Shown: in pieces, positions 51,125-60,172 of the stretch | Layout of the letters: each line of letters begins with the position of its first letter | Position numbering within the stretch: position 1 is the stretch's first letter | The notes under the pieces: model-generated | The model's input: the letters and a program-made list of their open reading frames with translations, nothing else | Told to the model about the DNA's origin: nothing | Databases searched by the model: none | Made by a program: the position numbers and the translations under genes | NCBI GenBank assembly: GCA_001464055.1 | Contig: LNET01000073.1 | Span: 62,001 to 126,000, forward strand | Source: Burkholderiales bacterium Ga0077543 | GTDB lineage: Bacteria; Pseudomonadota; Gammaproteobacteria; Burkholderiales; Burkholderiaceae_C | Length of the DNA stretch: 64,000 nt | Direction: 5' to 3'

Positions 51125-54100
51125 ATGACCCACGTCCCTGCTCTGTGTTCCTTGCCCGTTGGCGGGCTGTCTCACCGGCTGGCTGGCTGGAGCCTCGGCC
51201 TCTGGCGGCTGCTGGCCATGTTCGCCTTGGCGCTGGCGCTCGGTGCCTGCGGTGGCGGTGGCGGTGGCGGCGGTGGTGGTACCGACATCGGCGGTGGCGG
51301 GGGCACGACACCCCCGCCTGTCACGGGTACGCCTCCCACGGGTGCGCCTGCCATCGTGGCCCAGCCTGCGAACGTGGCAGTGACGGCGGGGCAAGCAGCC
51401 ACTTTCAGCGTCGCTGTCACCGGGACCGCTCCGCTGACCTACGAATGGCTTCGCAACGGCGTCGTGATTGCCGGCAGCAATGCGGCAAGTTACACGCTCA
51501 CGCCCACCGCGCTGTCTGACAACGGCGCGCAGTTCAGCGTCAGTGTCAGCAATGGCGCCGGGCGCATCACCAGCACGCCTGCAACGCTGAGCGTCAGCGC
51601 CGCCGTGATGGCGCCGAGCTTCACGTCGCAGCCGGCGAATGCAACTGCCCTGGTCGGGCAGACGGCGCGCTTCGTGGCCGCCGCCACGGGCAGCGACCCG
51701 CTGACCTACCAATGGCTGCGCAATGGTGTGGCGGTCGCGGGTGCAACCTCGGCCGACTACACGACGCCGGCGCTGGTTCTGGCCGACAACGGTGCCGTCT
51801 ACACCGTCACTGTCAGCAACTCGGCTGGCACGGCCACATCGTCGGGCGCCTTGCTGAACGTGAATGCCCTGCCCACCGCGCCGGCCATCACCACCCAGCC
51901 GGCTGGCCAGACCGTGACCCTGGGGCAGAGCGCCACGTTCCGTGTCGTGGTCACCGGCGACCCGGCTCCCACTTTCCAGTGGCGCCGAAACGGCGTTGAC
52001 ATTGCTGGTGCGACGGGCGATGCCTACACCACGCCCAGCACCCGGCTGGAAGACAGCGGCGTGGTCTTTTCAGTGGCCGTGCGCAACACGGCGGGCAGCG
52101 TGCTGAGCAGCGACGCCATCCTCACCGTCACCGGCAGTGCCGTTGCCCCTTCGATCACGACCCAGCCCTTGGCCCAGTCGGTCATCACCGGTCGCAGCGC
52201 CAGCTTCAGCGTGGCCGCCACCGGCACCAGCCCGCTGGCCTATCAGTGGCGCCGCAACGGCGTGGACATTGCCGGCGCCAACGCCGCCACTTACACCACG
52301 CCGACGCTGACCGAAGCCAACAGTGGCAGCCTGTATACGGTGGCGGTCTCGAACGGTGTGGGAAGCATCGTCAGCGCGCCTGCGCTGCTGACGGTAAACC
52401 CTATTCCAGTTGCTCCGGCGATCACCGCCGAGCCCACCAACCAGAGTGTCACCGCCGGCGCGCGCGCCACCTTCAGCGTCACCGTGACCGGCACCGGCCC
52501 GCTCCAGTTCCAGTGGAGCCGAAATGGCAATCCGCTGGCGGGTGCTTCCAGCGCGGCCTACACCACGCCGCCCACGACCCTGGGCGACAGTGGCGCCGTG
52601 TTCCGCGTCGTGGTCAGCAACTCGGCGGGCAGCGTCACCAGTGCCAACGTCTCGCTCACGGTCAACGCGGCGGCGACGGCGCCGACCATCACCACGCAGC
52701 CCTCGCCGCAGGCGGTGACGGTGGGCCAGGCCGCAAGCTTCAGCGTCGCCGCAGCAGGTACCGAGCCTTTCAGTTATCAGTGGAAGCGCAACGGCGTGGA
52801 CATTGCCGGTGCCACGGCGGCCAGCTACCGCCTGGGCACCACGGTGCTCGAAGACAGTGGTGCGCTCTTCACGGTGGTGGTGACCAACGCTGGAGGCAGC
52901 GTCACCAGCAACCCCGCGCGTTTGGCCGTCAGCCCGCTTCCTGTGGCCCCCACGATCACTACCCAGCCGGCAGCGCAGACCGTGATCGCCGGCCAGGTGG
53001 CCTCGTTCACTGTCCGGGCCACCGGTTCGACACCACTGGCTTACCAGTGGCGGCGCAACGGCGACAACATCGCTGGTGCGACCAGCCAGACCTACTCCAC
53101 GCCGGTCAGCACGGGTGCTGACAACGGCGCCATCTACGATGTGGTGGTCACCAACAGTGTCGGCAGCATCACCTCCTCGCCGGCCAATCTGACGGTGTTG
53201 GCGCCTCTGGCCTCCAGCTACTGGTTGAGGGGCAGCGCAGGTGTCGGGACTGCAGGGTCAGTGACCTTTGCCAACGGCTCCGTGACGGCCAACAACCTCA
53301 ACCTGACCCTGGTGGACCCAGCCAACCTGGGCAGCCCGCTGGTGGTGGAGCAGCCTGGCGGGTGGCTGTTGCAGGCTGTGGCCTCGGAGCCCCGCTTCAA
53401 CCCGCAGAACGCCGGCGATTCCGCCGAGCGCTATGTGGTGTACGCGCGGGCCAACCAGCTGTGGCGGCTGGACCTGGGGCTGGTCACGGGTTTGCCAGCG
53501 CCCCAGCAGGTCAGCAACGTGAACCTGAACAGCCTGTGCTCGCCGGTGGGTGGTGCAGGTGGCATCACCGGCTTCTTTGCCGACAACGCCGATGCCGGCA
53601 ATTCACTGCTTCAATACCGCACGCCGGGTGGTGACGGCATCTGCCAGACGACCGACGACGGCTACGTTGCGTTCCGCGTCAGCGCCACGGCCACCACGGC
53701 GCCGGTCAACACCCAGCGCATCCTGCTGGCGCTGCGCAATTCCGGCGGTTCGATCATCGGGTTCCTGGCGCGTTCGGGCAACCAGATCCAGCGCCTGAAC
53801 GCCAATCTGGGTGGCGCAACGAACGCCTTCACGGTGGGGTCGTCAGAAATCGAATTGCTGCGCCAACCTGGCGGCCCGGGCATCCTGGTGTTCAGGGACG
53901 GCAATGCATTGCGGGCTTACGACACCGCAACTGGCGCCGAGCCCGTCACCTTCGGAACGGCCGCGCCGGACTTCCTGCAGTTGGGCGAAATTGCCGGCAG
54001 TCCATCCGTCTCTCTCTACCGCAACAACGGCAGGGTGGTCGCGTTCCCACTTTCCATTTCTGGCACGCTGTCCACGGTGCTGACCCTGGCGCCGGGGCAA

Positions 54101-54817
54101 TCGGTCAGCGGGGCCGGCGGTGACGCCAATCAGCAGCTTCTGGTGCTGGCCTCCGGCAGCAGCAGTCAGCTCATCAGCGTCGGTACTTCGGGCCCGGTCA
54201 CCGTCCTGGTCGAAGAGTCGGGTCTGATCGATGCCGCCAGCCTGGGCGCTACGCCCACGCGCTGGGTCTACACCGTTCAAGGTGGACGCACCCTGAGATC
54301 GGTGCTGCGAACCGGCGGTGTGCCCTTGACCCTGGCATCGTCGGACAGCCTGCGGGTGTTCAACATCGGCAGCTGGAACTACGAGACCGTCTGGTATGAA
54401 CTGCGTGGCGCCGGTGGCGGGTTCTTCGGGTCTCAGGTTCGGGCATCGAACAGTGATGGTGGCAGCCTGGTTTCGCTGTCCAATGCAGTCACGGTCGGTG
54501 GCGCCTCGTTCAACGGTTTCCAGGACACCAGCGTCGGCCGCATCGTGGCCACGCCCGTCGGCGCCAATCCGACGACGCCGTATCAGGGTGTGACCCTGCT
54601 CGTGCTCGACCCGGTCACCGGGTCGACGCGGGTCACTTACGGTGCGCTCGCTGGCGCTGGCTACAACACCATCGATGTCTCCGGGCTCAGCGGCCCGAAC
54701 CGGCCGGTGCTGATCACGGCCTCGTCGGTTCAGGTTCTGGGTGCCACGACAGCGGACCTGTATTTCGTCCGTGTCGGCTCCACTGGCCTGCTGCGGCTGA
54801 CGAACTTCGTGCCCTGA
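51125..54817 (+). CDS. Large Ig-like-repeat lipoprotein
   Basis: 1230 residues. The signal peptide (~25-41) ends in LGAC, a lipobox with C42, followed by ten Gly, TDI and five more Gly. Seven Ig-like domains of about 92 residues follow (~70-705). Each begins AP.I..QP and contains a core (T/A)YQWRRNGVDIAGA-like strand, then DNGAxYTVxVSN. The C-terminal ~520 residues have a different, beta-rich composition with repeated short strands and no Ig motif. The protein is likely surface-exposed and adhesive or carbohydrate-binding. ATG 51125 is chosen because it starts the signal; the frame is open far upstream. Confidence 0.88.
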   Translation: MTHVPALCSLPVGGLSHRLAGWSLGLWRLLAMFALALALGACGGGGGGGGGGTDIGGGGGTTPPPVTGTPPTGAPAIVAQPANVAVTAGQAATFSVAVTGTAPLTYEWLRNGVVIAGSNAASYTLTPTALSDNGAQFSVSVSNGAGRITSTPATLSVSAAVMAPSFTSQPANATALVGQTARFVAAATGSDPLTYQWLRNGVAVAGATSADYTTPALVLADNGAVYTVTVSNSAGTATSSGALLNVNALPTAPAITTQPAGQTVTLGQSATFRVVVTGDPAPTFQWRRNGVDIAGATGDAYTTPSTRLEDSGVVFSVAVRNTAGSVLSSDAILTVTGSAVAPSITTQPLAQSVITGRSASFSVAATGTSPLAYQWRRNGVDIAGANAATYTTPTLTEANSGSLYTVAVSNGVGSIVSAPALLTVNPIPVAPAITAEPTNQSVTAGARATFSVTVTGTGPLQFQWSRNGNPLAGASSAAYTTPPTTLGDSGAVFRVVVSNSAGSVTSANVSLTVNAAATAPTITTQPSPQAVTVGQAASFSVAAAGTEPFSYQWKRNGVDIAGATAASYRLGTTVLEDSGALFTVVVTNAGGSVTSNPARLAVSPLPVAPTITTQPAAQTVIAGQVASFTVRATGSTPLAYQWRRNGDNIAGATSQTYSTPVSTGADNGAIYDVVVTNSVGSITSSPANLTVLAPLASSYWLRGSAGVGTAGSVTFANGSVTANNLNLTLVDPANLGSPLVVEQPGGWLLQAVASEPRFNPQNAGDSAERYVVYARANQLWRLDLGLVTGLPAPQQVSNVNLNSLCSPVGGAGGITGFFADNADAGNSLLQYRTPGGDGICQTTDDGYVAFRVSATATTAPVNTQRILLALRNSGGSIIGFLARSGNQIQRLNANLGGATNAFTVGSSEIELLRQPGGPGILVFRDGNALRAYDTATGAEPVTFGTAAPDFLQLGEIAGSPSVSLYRNNGRVVAFPLSISGTLSTVLTLAPGQSVSGAGGDANQQLLVLASGSSSQLISVGTSGPVTVLVEESGLIDAASLGATPTRWVYTVQGGRTLRSVLRTGGVPLTLASSDSLRVFNIGSWNYETVWYELRGAGGGFFGSQVRASNSDGGSLVSLSNAVTVGGASFNGFQDTSVGRIVATPVGANPTTPYQGVTLLVLDPVTGSTRVTYGALAGAGYNTIDVSGLSGPNRPVLITASSVQVLGATTADLYFVRVGSTGLLRLTNFVP
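51251..51304 (+). repeat. Poly-glycine codon tract after lipobox
   Basis: GGT/GGC codons run from 51251 to 51280 (ten Gly), then three other codons, then five more Gly codons (51290-51304). It sits directly after the lipobox Cys of the Ig-repeat lipoprotein, so it forms a flexible tether. The trinucleotide-like pattern could slip in replication, changing length in steps of three. Confidence 0.8.
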
Positions 54818-54854
54818 GCTTCCTCCCGGGCCACTGCGCGTTGTTCGGCATGCC

Positions 54855-55757
54855 GTGAAGCTGCTGCTCTGTGGCGACTTCGACGCCGGCGAGGAGGCGC
54901 AGTGGCGCCTAGCGCTTGCTGCTGCCGCGCCGCAGGCGCGTTTTCTGAGCCTGGACGAAGCTCGGGCCGACCCGGCTGCCGTGCAGGCCGCGCTGGTAGC
55001 CAACCCGCCGCCAGGCAGTCTGCAGGGCTTTCCGGGACTGCGTCTGATCCAGAGCCTGTGGGCGGGCGTCGACCGCCTGCTGGCCGATACCAGCCTGCCT
55101 TCAGGCGTGCCGCTGGCACGCATGGTCGACCCGGCGATGAACGCAGCGATGGCCGAAACCGCGTTGTGGGCCACCCTGGCCCTCCAGCGGGATTTCTTCG
55201 CTTATGCCCGCAACCAGCGCGCCGGCGTCTGGCGCACCCACGACCAGCGCCGCGCGCAGGACCTGCGCGTGCTCGTGCTCGGGCAGGGCCAGATGGGGAC
55301 GGCCGCGGCAGCGTCCCTGGCTCGCCAGGGATACCAGACGCGCGGCTGGCGCCGCGACGGCGTCGCACTCGTGCCGCTGCTGGCCACCAGCGACGTGGTC
55401 ATCAACCTGCTGCCGCTGACGGCGGCCACGCGCGGCCTGATCGATGCAGCCTTCCTGTCGGCGTTGCCCTTCGGTGCCGGGCTGGTCAATCTGGCCCGAG
55501 GCGCCCACGTCGTCGATGCCGACCTGCTGGCGGCCCTGGACAGTGGCCAGCTGGGTCACGCCGTGCTCGATGTCTTCCACACCGAACCCCTGCCTTCAGG
55601 TCATCCGTTCTGGCAGCATCCTCGGGTGACGGTGCTGCCCCACGCTGCAGCCTTCACCGACCCGCGCAGCGCAGCGGCGGTGGCGATGGCCAACGTTCAG
55701 GCTGCCCTGCGCGGCGAAATGCCTGCGCATCTGGTCGAGCGCGGGCGCGGTTACTGA
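54855..55757 (+). CDS. ghrA: Glyoxylate/hydroxypyruvate reductase A-like 2-hydroxyacid dehydrogenase
   Basis: 300 residues. D-isomer 2-hydroxyacid dehydrogenase with nucleotide-binding VLVLGQGQMGTAAAASLARQG (~138-158; GxGxxG), catalytic Arg in VNLARGAHVVD (~220), Glu in FHTEPLPSGHPFW and His in VLPHAAAFT (~275). The short form without a long N-terminal domain matches GhrA, which reduces glyoxylate and hydroxypyruvate with NADPH. The start is GTG 54855. It lies 37 bases after the Ig-repeat lipoprotein and converges on holA. Confidence 0.88.
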   Translation: MKLLLCGDFDAGEEAQWRLALAAAAPQARFLSLDEARADPAAVQAALVANPPPGSLQGFPGLRLIQSLWAGVDRLLADTSLPSGVPLARMVDPAMNAAMAETALWATLALQRDFFAYARNQRAGVWRTHDQRRAQDLRVLVLGQGQMGTAAAASLARQGYQTRGWRRDGVALVPLLATSDVVINLLPLTAATRGLIDAAFLSALPFGAGLVNLARGAHVVDADLLAALDSGQLGHAVLDVFHTEPLPSGHPFWQHPRVTVLPHAAAFTDPRSAAAVAMANVQAALRGEMPAHLVERGRGY

Positions 55758-55786
55758 CCCGTTCTCCAGCCGCCCCGGCCTGGGCT

Positions 55787-56890
55787 TCAGGCGCGCAGTA
55801 CCAGGCGCCGCATCGGCGCCGAAGGCGGGCTGCCTCGGGCGGGCAGAGTCTGCAAAGCCATCAGCACCAGCCGGCGCAGGCCGTCCCAGGGCTCGGCAGG
55901 CCAGTCGGGCTGGCGCAGACCCTTGCAAAGGCCGTCGCACAGGCTCGCGGCGTCCAGCAGGTGCGCCAGCTGATGCTCGGCCAGCACTGGCAGCACGCGC
56001 TCGAACAGCTTTTCGCGCAGACCCCAGGCGCGGGCTTCCTTCAAGGCCAGCGGCAGCGGCCGCCCCTGGTCGAGCGCGGCACGGCCGCGGGCCAGCGCGC
56101 GGATGTCGTCGGCCAGCATCCAGTGCACCATCACCGGCGATTCGCCTTCGTGACGCAGTCCGTCCAGCACCCGCAATGCCCGTCCCACCTGGCCGGTCCA
56201 CACTGCCTCGGTGAGCTTGGTGACGTCGTAGCGCGCGACGTTCAGAACCGCAGCCTCGACCTGCTCGAAGCCGAGCTCGCCGGGTGGGTGCAGCAGCCCC
56301 AGTTTCTGGATTTCCTGGTGCGCGGCCAGCAGGTTGCCTTCCACGCGGTCGGCAAAGAAGGCGAGTGTGCGTTGGCCTTCCTCGCCTTCGCGCACGCGCT
56401 GGCCCTGGCGCGCCAGGCGCTGGGCCAGCCAGGCCGGCAGCTGCGCACGGGCCACGGTTTCCAGCTTGATCACGGCGCCGGCGCTGTCGAGCGCCCCATA
56501 CCAGGCGGCCTTCGTCTGCTGCCAGTCCAGCGCCGGCAACTGCACCAGGGTCAGCAGGCTGTCGTCGCCGCCGGTGCCGATGCGTTCGCAGTAGCGCTGC
56601 AGGGCCTCGGACCCGTCCTTGCCGGGCTTGCCCGAAGGGATGCGGATCTCGATCAACTGGCGGTCGGCGAACAGGCTCTGCGCCTGTGCGGCGCCGAGAA
56701 CGCCGCTCCAGTCGAAGTGCGCACCGCTGACGGTGAAGACGCGCCGCTCGCTGTAGCCGGCAGCGCGGGCAGCAATGCGGATGGCGTCTGCGGCTTCCTG
56801 GGCCAGCAGCGGCTCGTCGCCCACCAGCGTGTAGACCGGTCGCAGGCCGCGACCGAGCTGGGCTTCCAGCTGTTCCAGGCGAATCTGCAT
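55787..56890 (-). CDS. holA: DNA polymerase III subunit delta
   Basis: 367 residues, usual for HolA. Begins MQIRLEQLEAQL, then PVYTLVGDEPLLAQEAADAIR (the AAA+-like clamp-loader fold, ~20-40), with the helical collar at the C terminus (DWPAEPWDGLRRLVL). It opens the beta sliding clamp as part of the clamp loader. ATG 56890 lies four bases after the lptE stop. The leuS-lptE-holA order is conserved in proteobacteria. Confidence 0.94.
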   Translation of the reverse strand: MQIRLEQLEAQLGRGLRPVYTLVGDEPLLAQEAADAIRIAARAAGYSERRVFTVSGAHFDWSGVLGAAQAQSLFADRQLIEIRIPSGKPGKDGSEALQRYCERIGTGGDDSLLTLVQLPALDWQQTKAAWYGALDSAGAVIKLETVARAQLPAWLAQRLARQGQRVREGEEGQRTLAFFADRVEGNLLAAHQEIQKLGLLHPPGELGFEQVEAAVLNVARYDVTKLTEAVWTGQVGRALRVLDGLRHEGESPVMVHWMLADDIRALARGRAALDQGRPLPLALKEARAWGLREKLFERVLPVLAEHQLAHLLDAASLCDGLCKGLRQPDWPAEPWDGLRRLVLMALQTLPARGSPPSAPMRRLVLRA

Positions 56891-56894
56891 GGCT

Positions 56895-57419
56895 TCAGCG
56901 CAGCACCGCCGCCAGGCGGCGCAGCACCTGGTTGGCGATGTCCACGTCCATCGCGCGGTAGATTTCGCGCGCCTCCGCATCCTTTGCGAGCACAGCCGAC
57001 TCGCTGAAGGTCATGTTGCGAGCCAGCTGCTGCTGGGTCGCCGGGACGAGCTCGGTGCCGTCGCGCGCCGTGGCGCGAAAGCCGAAGGTGCGCAGCAGTT
57101 GCACTTCGCGCACCTGCGCGAATGCGGTCTGGGCCACGGCGGTGGTGTCTTCGCGGTCGGCCAGAGCCTGCAGCACGACATCGGCCCGCTCCGGGCTGTC
57201 CACCAGTTGCACCTGCTCGCCGAGTTGGCGCGCGAGCTCTGCGCGCAGCGGCGAGTCGGGGGAAAAACCCACCAGCACGATGCTGCGAAAGCGCAGGCTG
57301 GGGGGCTGCCGACGCTGGAACCCGCAGCCGGCCATGACCAGGGTGGCGGTGAGCAGCGTCAGCAGCCGGCGGCGCGTTCGGCCCGGGCGCAGCCGACGGC
57401 CGGCTTCAGACGACCACAT
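56895..57419 (-). CDS. lptE: LPS-assembly lipoprotein LptE
   Basis: 174 residues. Signal peptide with a long basic start and lipobox MAGC (Cys ~32), followed by [12 protein letters not shown], the usual LptE beginning, and a small alpha/beta domain. LptE plugs the LptD barrel at the outer membrane and helps lipopolysaccharide insertion; lptD is at 37.4 kb. ATG 57419 overlaps the leuS 3' end by 14 bases. Followed by holA with a four-base gap. Confidence 0.92.
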   Translation of the reverse strand: MWSSEAGRRLRPGRTRRRLLTLLTATLVMAGCGFQRRQPPSLRFRSIVLVGFSPDSPLRAELARQLGEQVQLVDSPERADVVLQALADREDTTAVAQTAFAQVREVQLLRTFGFRATARDGTELVPATQQQLARNMTFSESAVLAKDAEAREIYRAMDVDIANQVLRRLAAVLR

Positions 57420-60027
57420 TGACCAGGCGACCCGGCACCACCACCACTTTCTTGGCCGGCTTGCCTTCGGCGAAGCGGACGAAGTCGGGGCTGGCCAGCG
57501 CCGCAGCCGCGATCGCGCCACGGTCTGCCGTGGCCGGCACACGGATGCTGCCGCGAAGCTTGCCGCCCACCTGCAGCATCAGCTCGATCTCGTCTTGCTG
57601 CAACGCGGCTTCGTCGACCACTGGCCAGTGCGCATCTTCCAGCGGACCCCACTGCGCGGCCAAATCGAGTTCGCGCCACAGCGCCCAGGTGATATGCGGT
57701 GCAGCCGGGAACAGCGTGCGCAGCAGGATGCCATAGCCCTCGCGCAATGCCGCCGGCTCGGCGCTGCCCGCGCCCTCCAGCGCATTCAGCATCTTCATCG
57801 CGCCGCTGACGACGGTGTTGTATTGCATGCGGTCGTAGTCGCTCGTCACCTGCCGCAGCAGGGTGTGGATCTCGAAACGCAATGCGCCAGCGCCCGTGGC
57901 CTGGGTCGGCGCGCTCATCAGCGTGTCGCGGTGCTTCAGGCCGAAGGCCCAGACCCGCCGCAGGAAGCGGAACGAGCCTTCTGCGCCGCTGTCTGACCAG
58001 GCCGCGCTCTGGTCGGGCGGGCCGGCGAACATCACGAAAACCCGCGCGGTGTCGGCACCGTACTTGGCAATGATGTCCTTCGGTTCGACGACGTTGTTCT
58101 TGCTCTTGGACATCTTCTCGATGCCGCCCGATTGCACCGGCAGGCCGTCGGCCTTCGCCTTCGCCCCCAGCGGCTGGCCCTTCTCGTCGGTGAGGATCTC
58201 GACCTCGCTGGGGTAGAACCAGGTCTTCTTGCCGCCGGCTTCCTCGCGGTAGAAGGACTCGTTGAGCAGCATGCCCTGGGTGAACAGGTTCCTGAAAGGT
58301 TCGCTGAAGCTCACCAGGCCCAGGTCGCGCATGGCCTTCGTCCAGAAGCGGGCGTACAGCAGGTGCAGCACGGCGTGTTCAATGCCGCCGATGTACTGGT
58401 CCATCGGCATCCAGTATTCGGCGCGCGCGTCGATCATCGAGGCGTCACTGTCGGGGCAGCAATAGCGCAGGTAGTACCAGCTGCTGTCGACGAAGGTGTC
58501 CATCGTGTCCGTCTCGCGCCTTGCGGGCCGGCCGCAGCAGGGGCAAGGCACGTTCAGGAACTGGGCGTTCTTGTTCAGCGGGTTGCCGCTGCCGTCGGGC
58601 ACCAGGTCTTCGGGCAGAAGCACTGGCAGGTCCTGCTCGGGCACCGGCACCGCGCCACAGCTGTCGCAGTGGATGATGGGGATGGGCGTGCCCCAATAGC
58701 GCTGGCGGCTGATGCCCCAGTCGCGCAGGCGCCAGGTGGTCTTCTTCTCGCCCAGCCCGGCTTCGGCCAGCGCGCTCGTGATGGCGTCCACCGCCTGCGC
58801 GTGCGGCAGACCGCTGTAGTTGCCGGAATTGATGCTGATGCCGCGTGTCTTGTCGGCGTACCAGTCCTGCCAGCGTTCGTGGTCGAAGTGTTCGCCGTCG
58901 ATGTGCACCACCTGCAACAGGTCGATGCCGTATTTCTTTGCGAAGGCCCAGTCGCGTTCGTCGTGGGCGGGCACGCCCATCACGGCGCCGTCGCCGTAGC
59001 CCATCAGCACGTAGTTGCCGACCCACAGCGGAATCTGACGCTCGGTCAGCGGGTGCTTCACGTGCAGGCCCAGCGGCATGCCGGACTTTTCCTTCAGCGC
59101 CAGTTCGGCTTCGGTGGTGCCGCCCTTCTTGCAGTCCTCGATGAAGGCGGCGACCTTCGGATTGCTGCGCGCCACCAGTTGTGCCAGCGGATGCTCGGGT
59201 GCCACGGCGCAGAATGTCACGCCCTTGATCGTGTCGGCGCGGGTGGTGAAGACATACAGCCGCCCGTCCTGCACCAGCGCACCGGCTTCGTCGCGGATGT
59301 CGTGCGGAAAGGCGAAGCGCACGCCGCTGCTCTTGCCGATCCAGTGTTCCTGCATCAGGCGCACGCGCTCGGGCCAGCCGGCCAGGTAGTGCGCGGCCGT
59401 GGGATCGTTCACTCCGGCCAGCAGTTCGTCGGCGTACTGCGTGATGGCCAGGTAGTAGCCGGGGATTTCGCGCTTTTCGACCACCGCGCCGCTGCGCCAG
59501 CCGCGGCCATCGACGACCTGTTCGTTGGCCAGCACGGTCTGGTCGACCGGGTCCCAGTTGACGATCTGGGTCTTGCGATAGGCGATGCCTTTTTCGAGCA
59601 TCTTCAGGAAGAACCACTGATTCCACTTGTAGTAGCCGGGGTCGCAGGTCGCCACCTCGCGGCTCCAGTCGATGCTCAGGCCCAGCGGGCGCATCTGCGC
59701 CTTCATGTCGGCAATGTTTGCGCGGGTCCAGGTGCCCGGTGCCACGTTGTTGGCCATGGCGGCGTTCTCGGCAGGCAGGCCGAAAGCGTCCCAGCCCATG
59801 GGCATGAGCACGTTCATGCCTTTCATGCGCAGATACCGCGCCATCATGTCGTTGATGGTGTAGTTCCGCACATGGCCCATGTGCAGCTTGCCGCTGGGGT
59901 AGGGCAACATGCTGCAGGCATAGAACTTCGGACGCGCGGCGTCTTCGGTGACGCGGGCAGAGCCTGTGTCTTGCCAGTGCGCCTGTGCGGCGGGTTCGAC
60001 CTCGGCGGGCAGGTACTTTTCGTTCAT
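57406..60027 (-). CDS. leuS: Leucyl-tRNA synthetase
   Basis: 873 residues. Class I synthetase: HIGH-like [11 protein letters not shown] (~40-50), editing domain (~230-420), KMSKSKNN (~640) and anticodon-binding C terminus. Four Cys near residues ~490-515 (CDSCG, CPCCG) could form a zinc site, as in bacterial LeuRS. ATG 60027 begins MNEKYLP, the family start; the upstream in-frame ATG lacks support. First gene of the leuS-lptE-holA operon, divergent from the subtilase gene. Confidence 0.98.
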   Translation of the reverse strand: MNEKYLPAEVEPAAQAHWQDTGSARVTEDAARPKFYACSMLPYPSGKLHMGHVRNYTINDMMARYLRMKGMNVLMPMGWDAFGLPAENAAMANNVAPGTWTRANIADMKAQMRPLGLSIDWSREVATCDPGYYKWNQWFFLKMLEKGIAYRKTQIVNWDPVDQTVLANEQVVDGRGWRSGAVVEKREIPGYYLAITQYADELLAGVNDPTAAHYLAGWPERVRLMQEHWIGKSSGVRFAFPHDIRDEAGALVQDGRLYVFTTRADTIKGVTFCAVAPEHPLAQLVARSNPKVAAFIEDCKKGGTTEAELALKEKSGMPLGLHVKHPLTERQIPLWVGNYVLMGYGDGAVMGVPAHDERDWAFAKKYGIDLLQVVHIDGEHFDHERWQDWYADKTRGISINSGNYSGLPHAQAVDAITSALAEAGLGEKKTTWRLRDWGISRQRYWGTPIPIIHCDSCGAVPVPEQDLPVLLPEDLVPDGSGNPLNKNAQFLNVPCPCCGRPARRETDTMDTFVDSSWYYLRYCCPDSDASMIDARAEYWMPMDQYIGGIEHAVLHLLYARFWTKAMRDLGLVSFSEPFRNLFTQGMLLNESFYREEAGGKKTWFYPSEVEILTDEKGQPLGAKAKADGLPVQSGGIEKMSKSKNNVVEPKDIIAKYGADTARVFVMFAGPPDQSAAWSDSGAEGSFRFLRRVWAFGLKHRDTLMSAPTQATGAGALRFEIHTLLRQVTSDYDRMQYNTVVSGAMKMLNALEGAGSAEPAALREGYGILLRTLFPAAPHITWALWRELDLAAQWGPLEDAHWPVVDEAALQQDEIELMLQVGGKLRGSIRVPATADRGAIAAAALASPDFVRFAEGKPAKKVVVVPGRLVNVVV

Positions 60028-60172
60028 GACCTGATTGTAGAGACCGGCCATCCGTGGAAAAGAGCACGGGCGCTGGTGCATTTCGCGGGCCGGCGCACAA
60101 GAAACCTCAAGTCACATGTCGGGCTGCCGAAGACGCCAGAACCTGTTCCTGCGTCCACCCCGAAAGCCGCCA

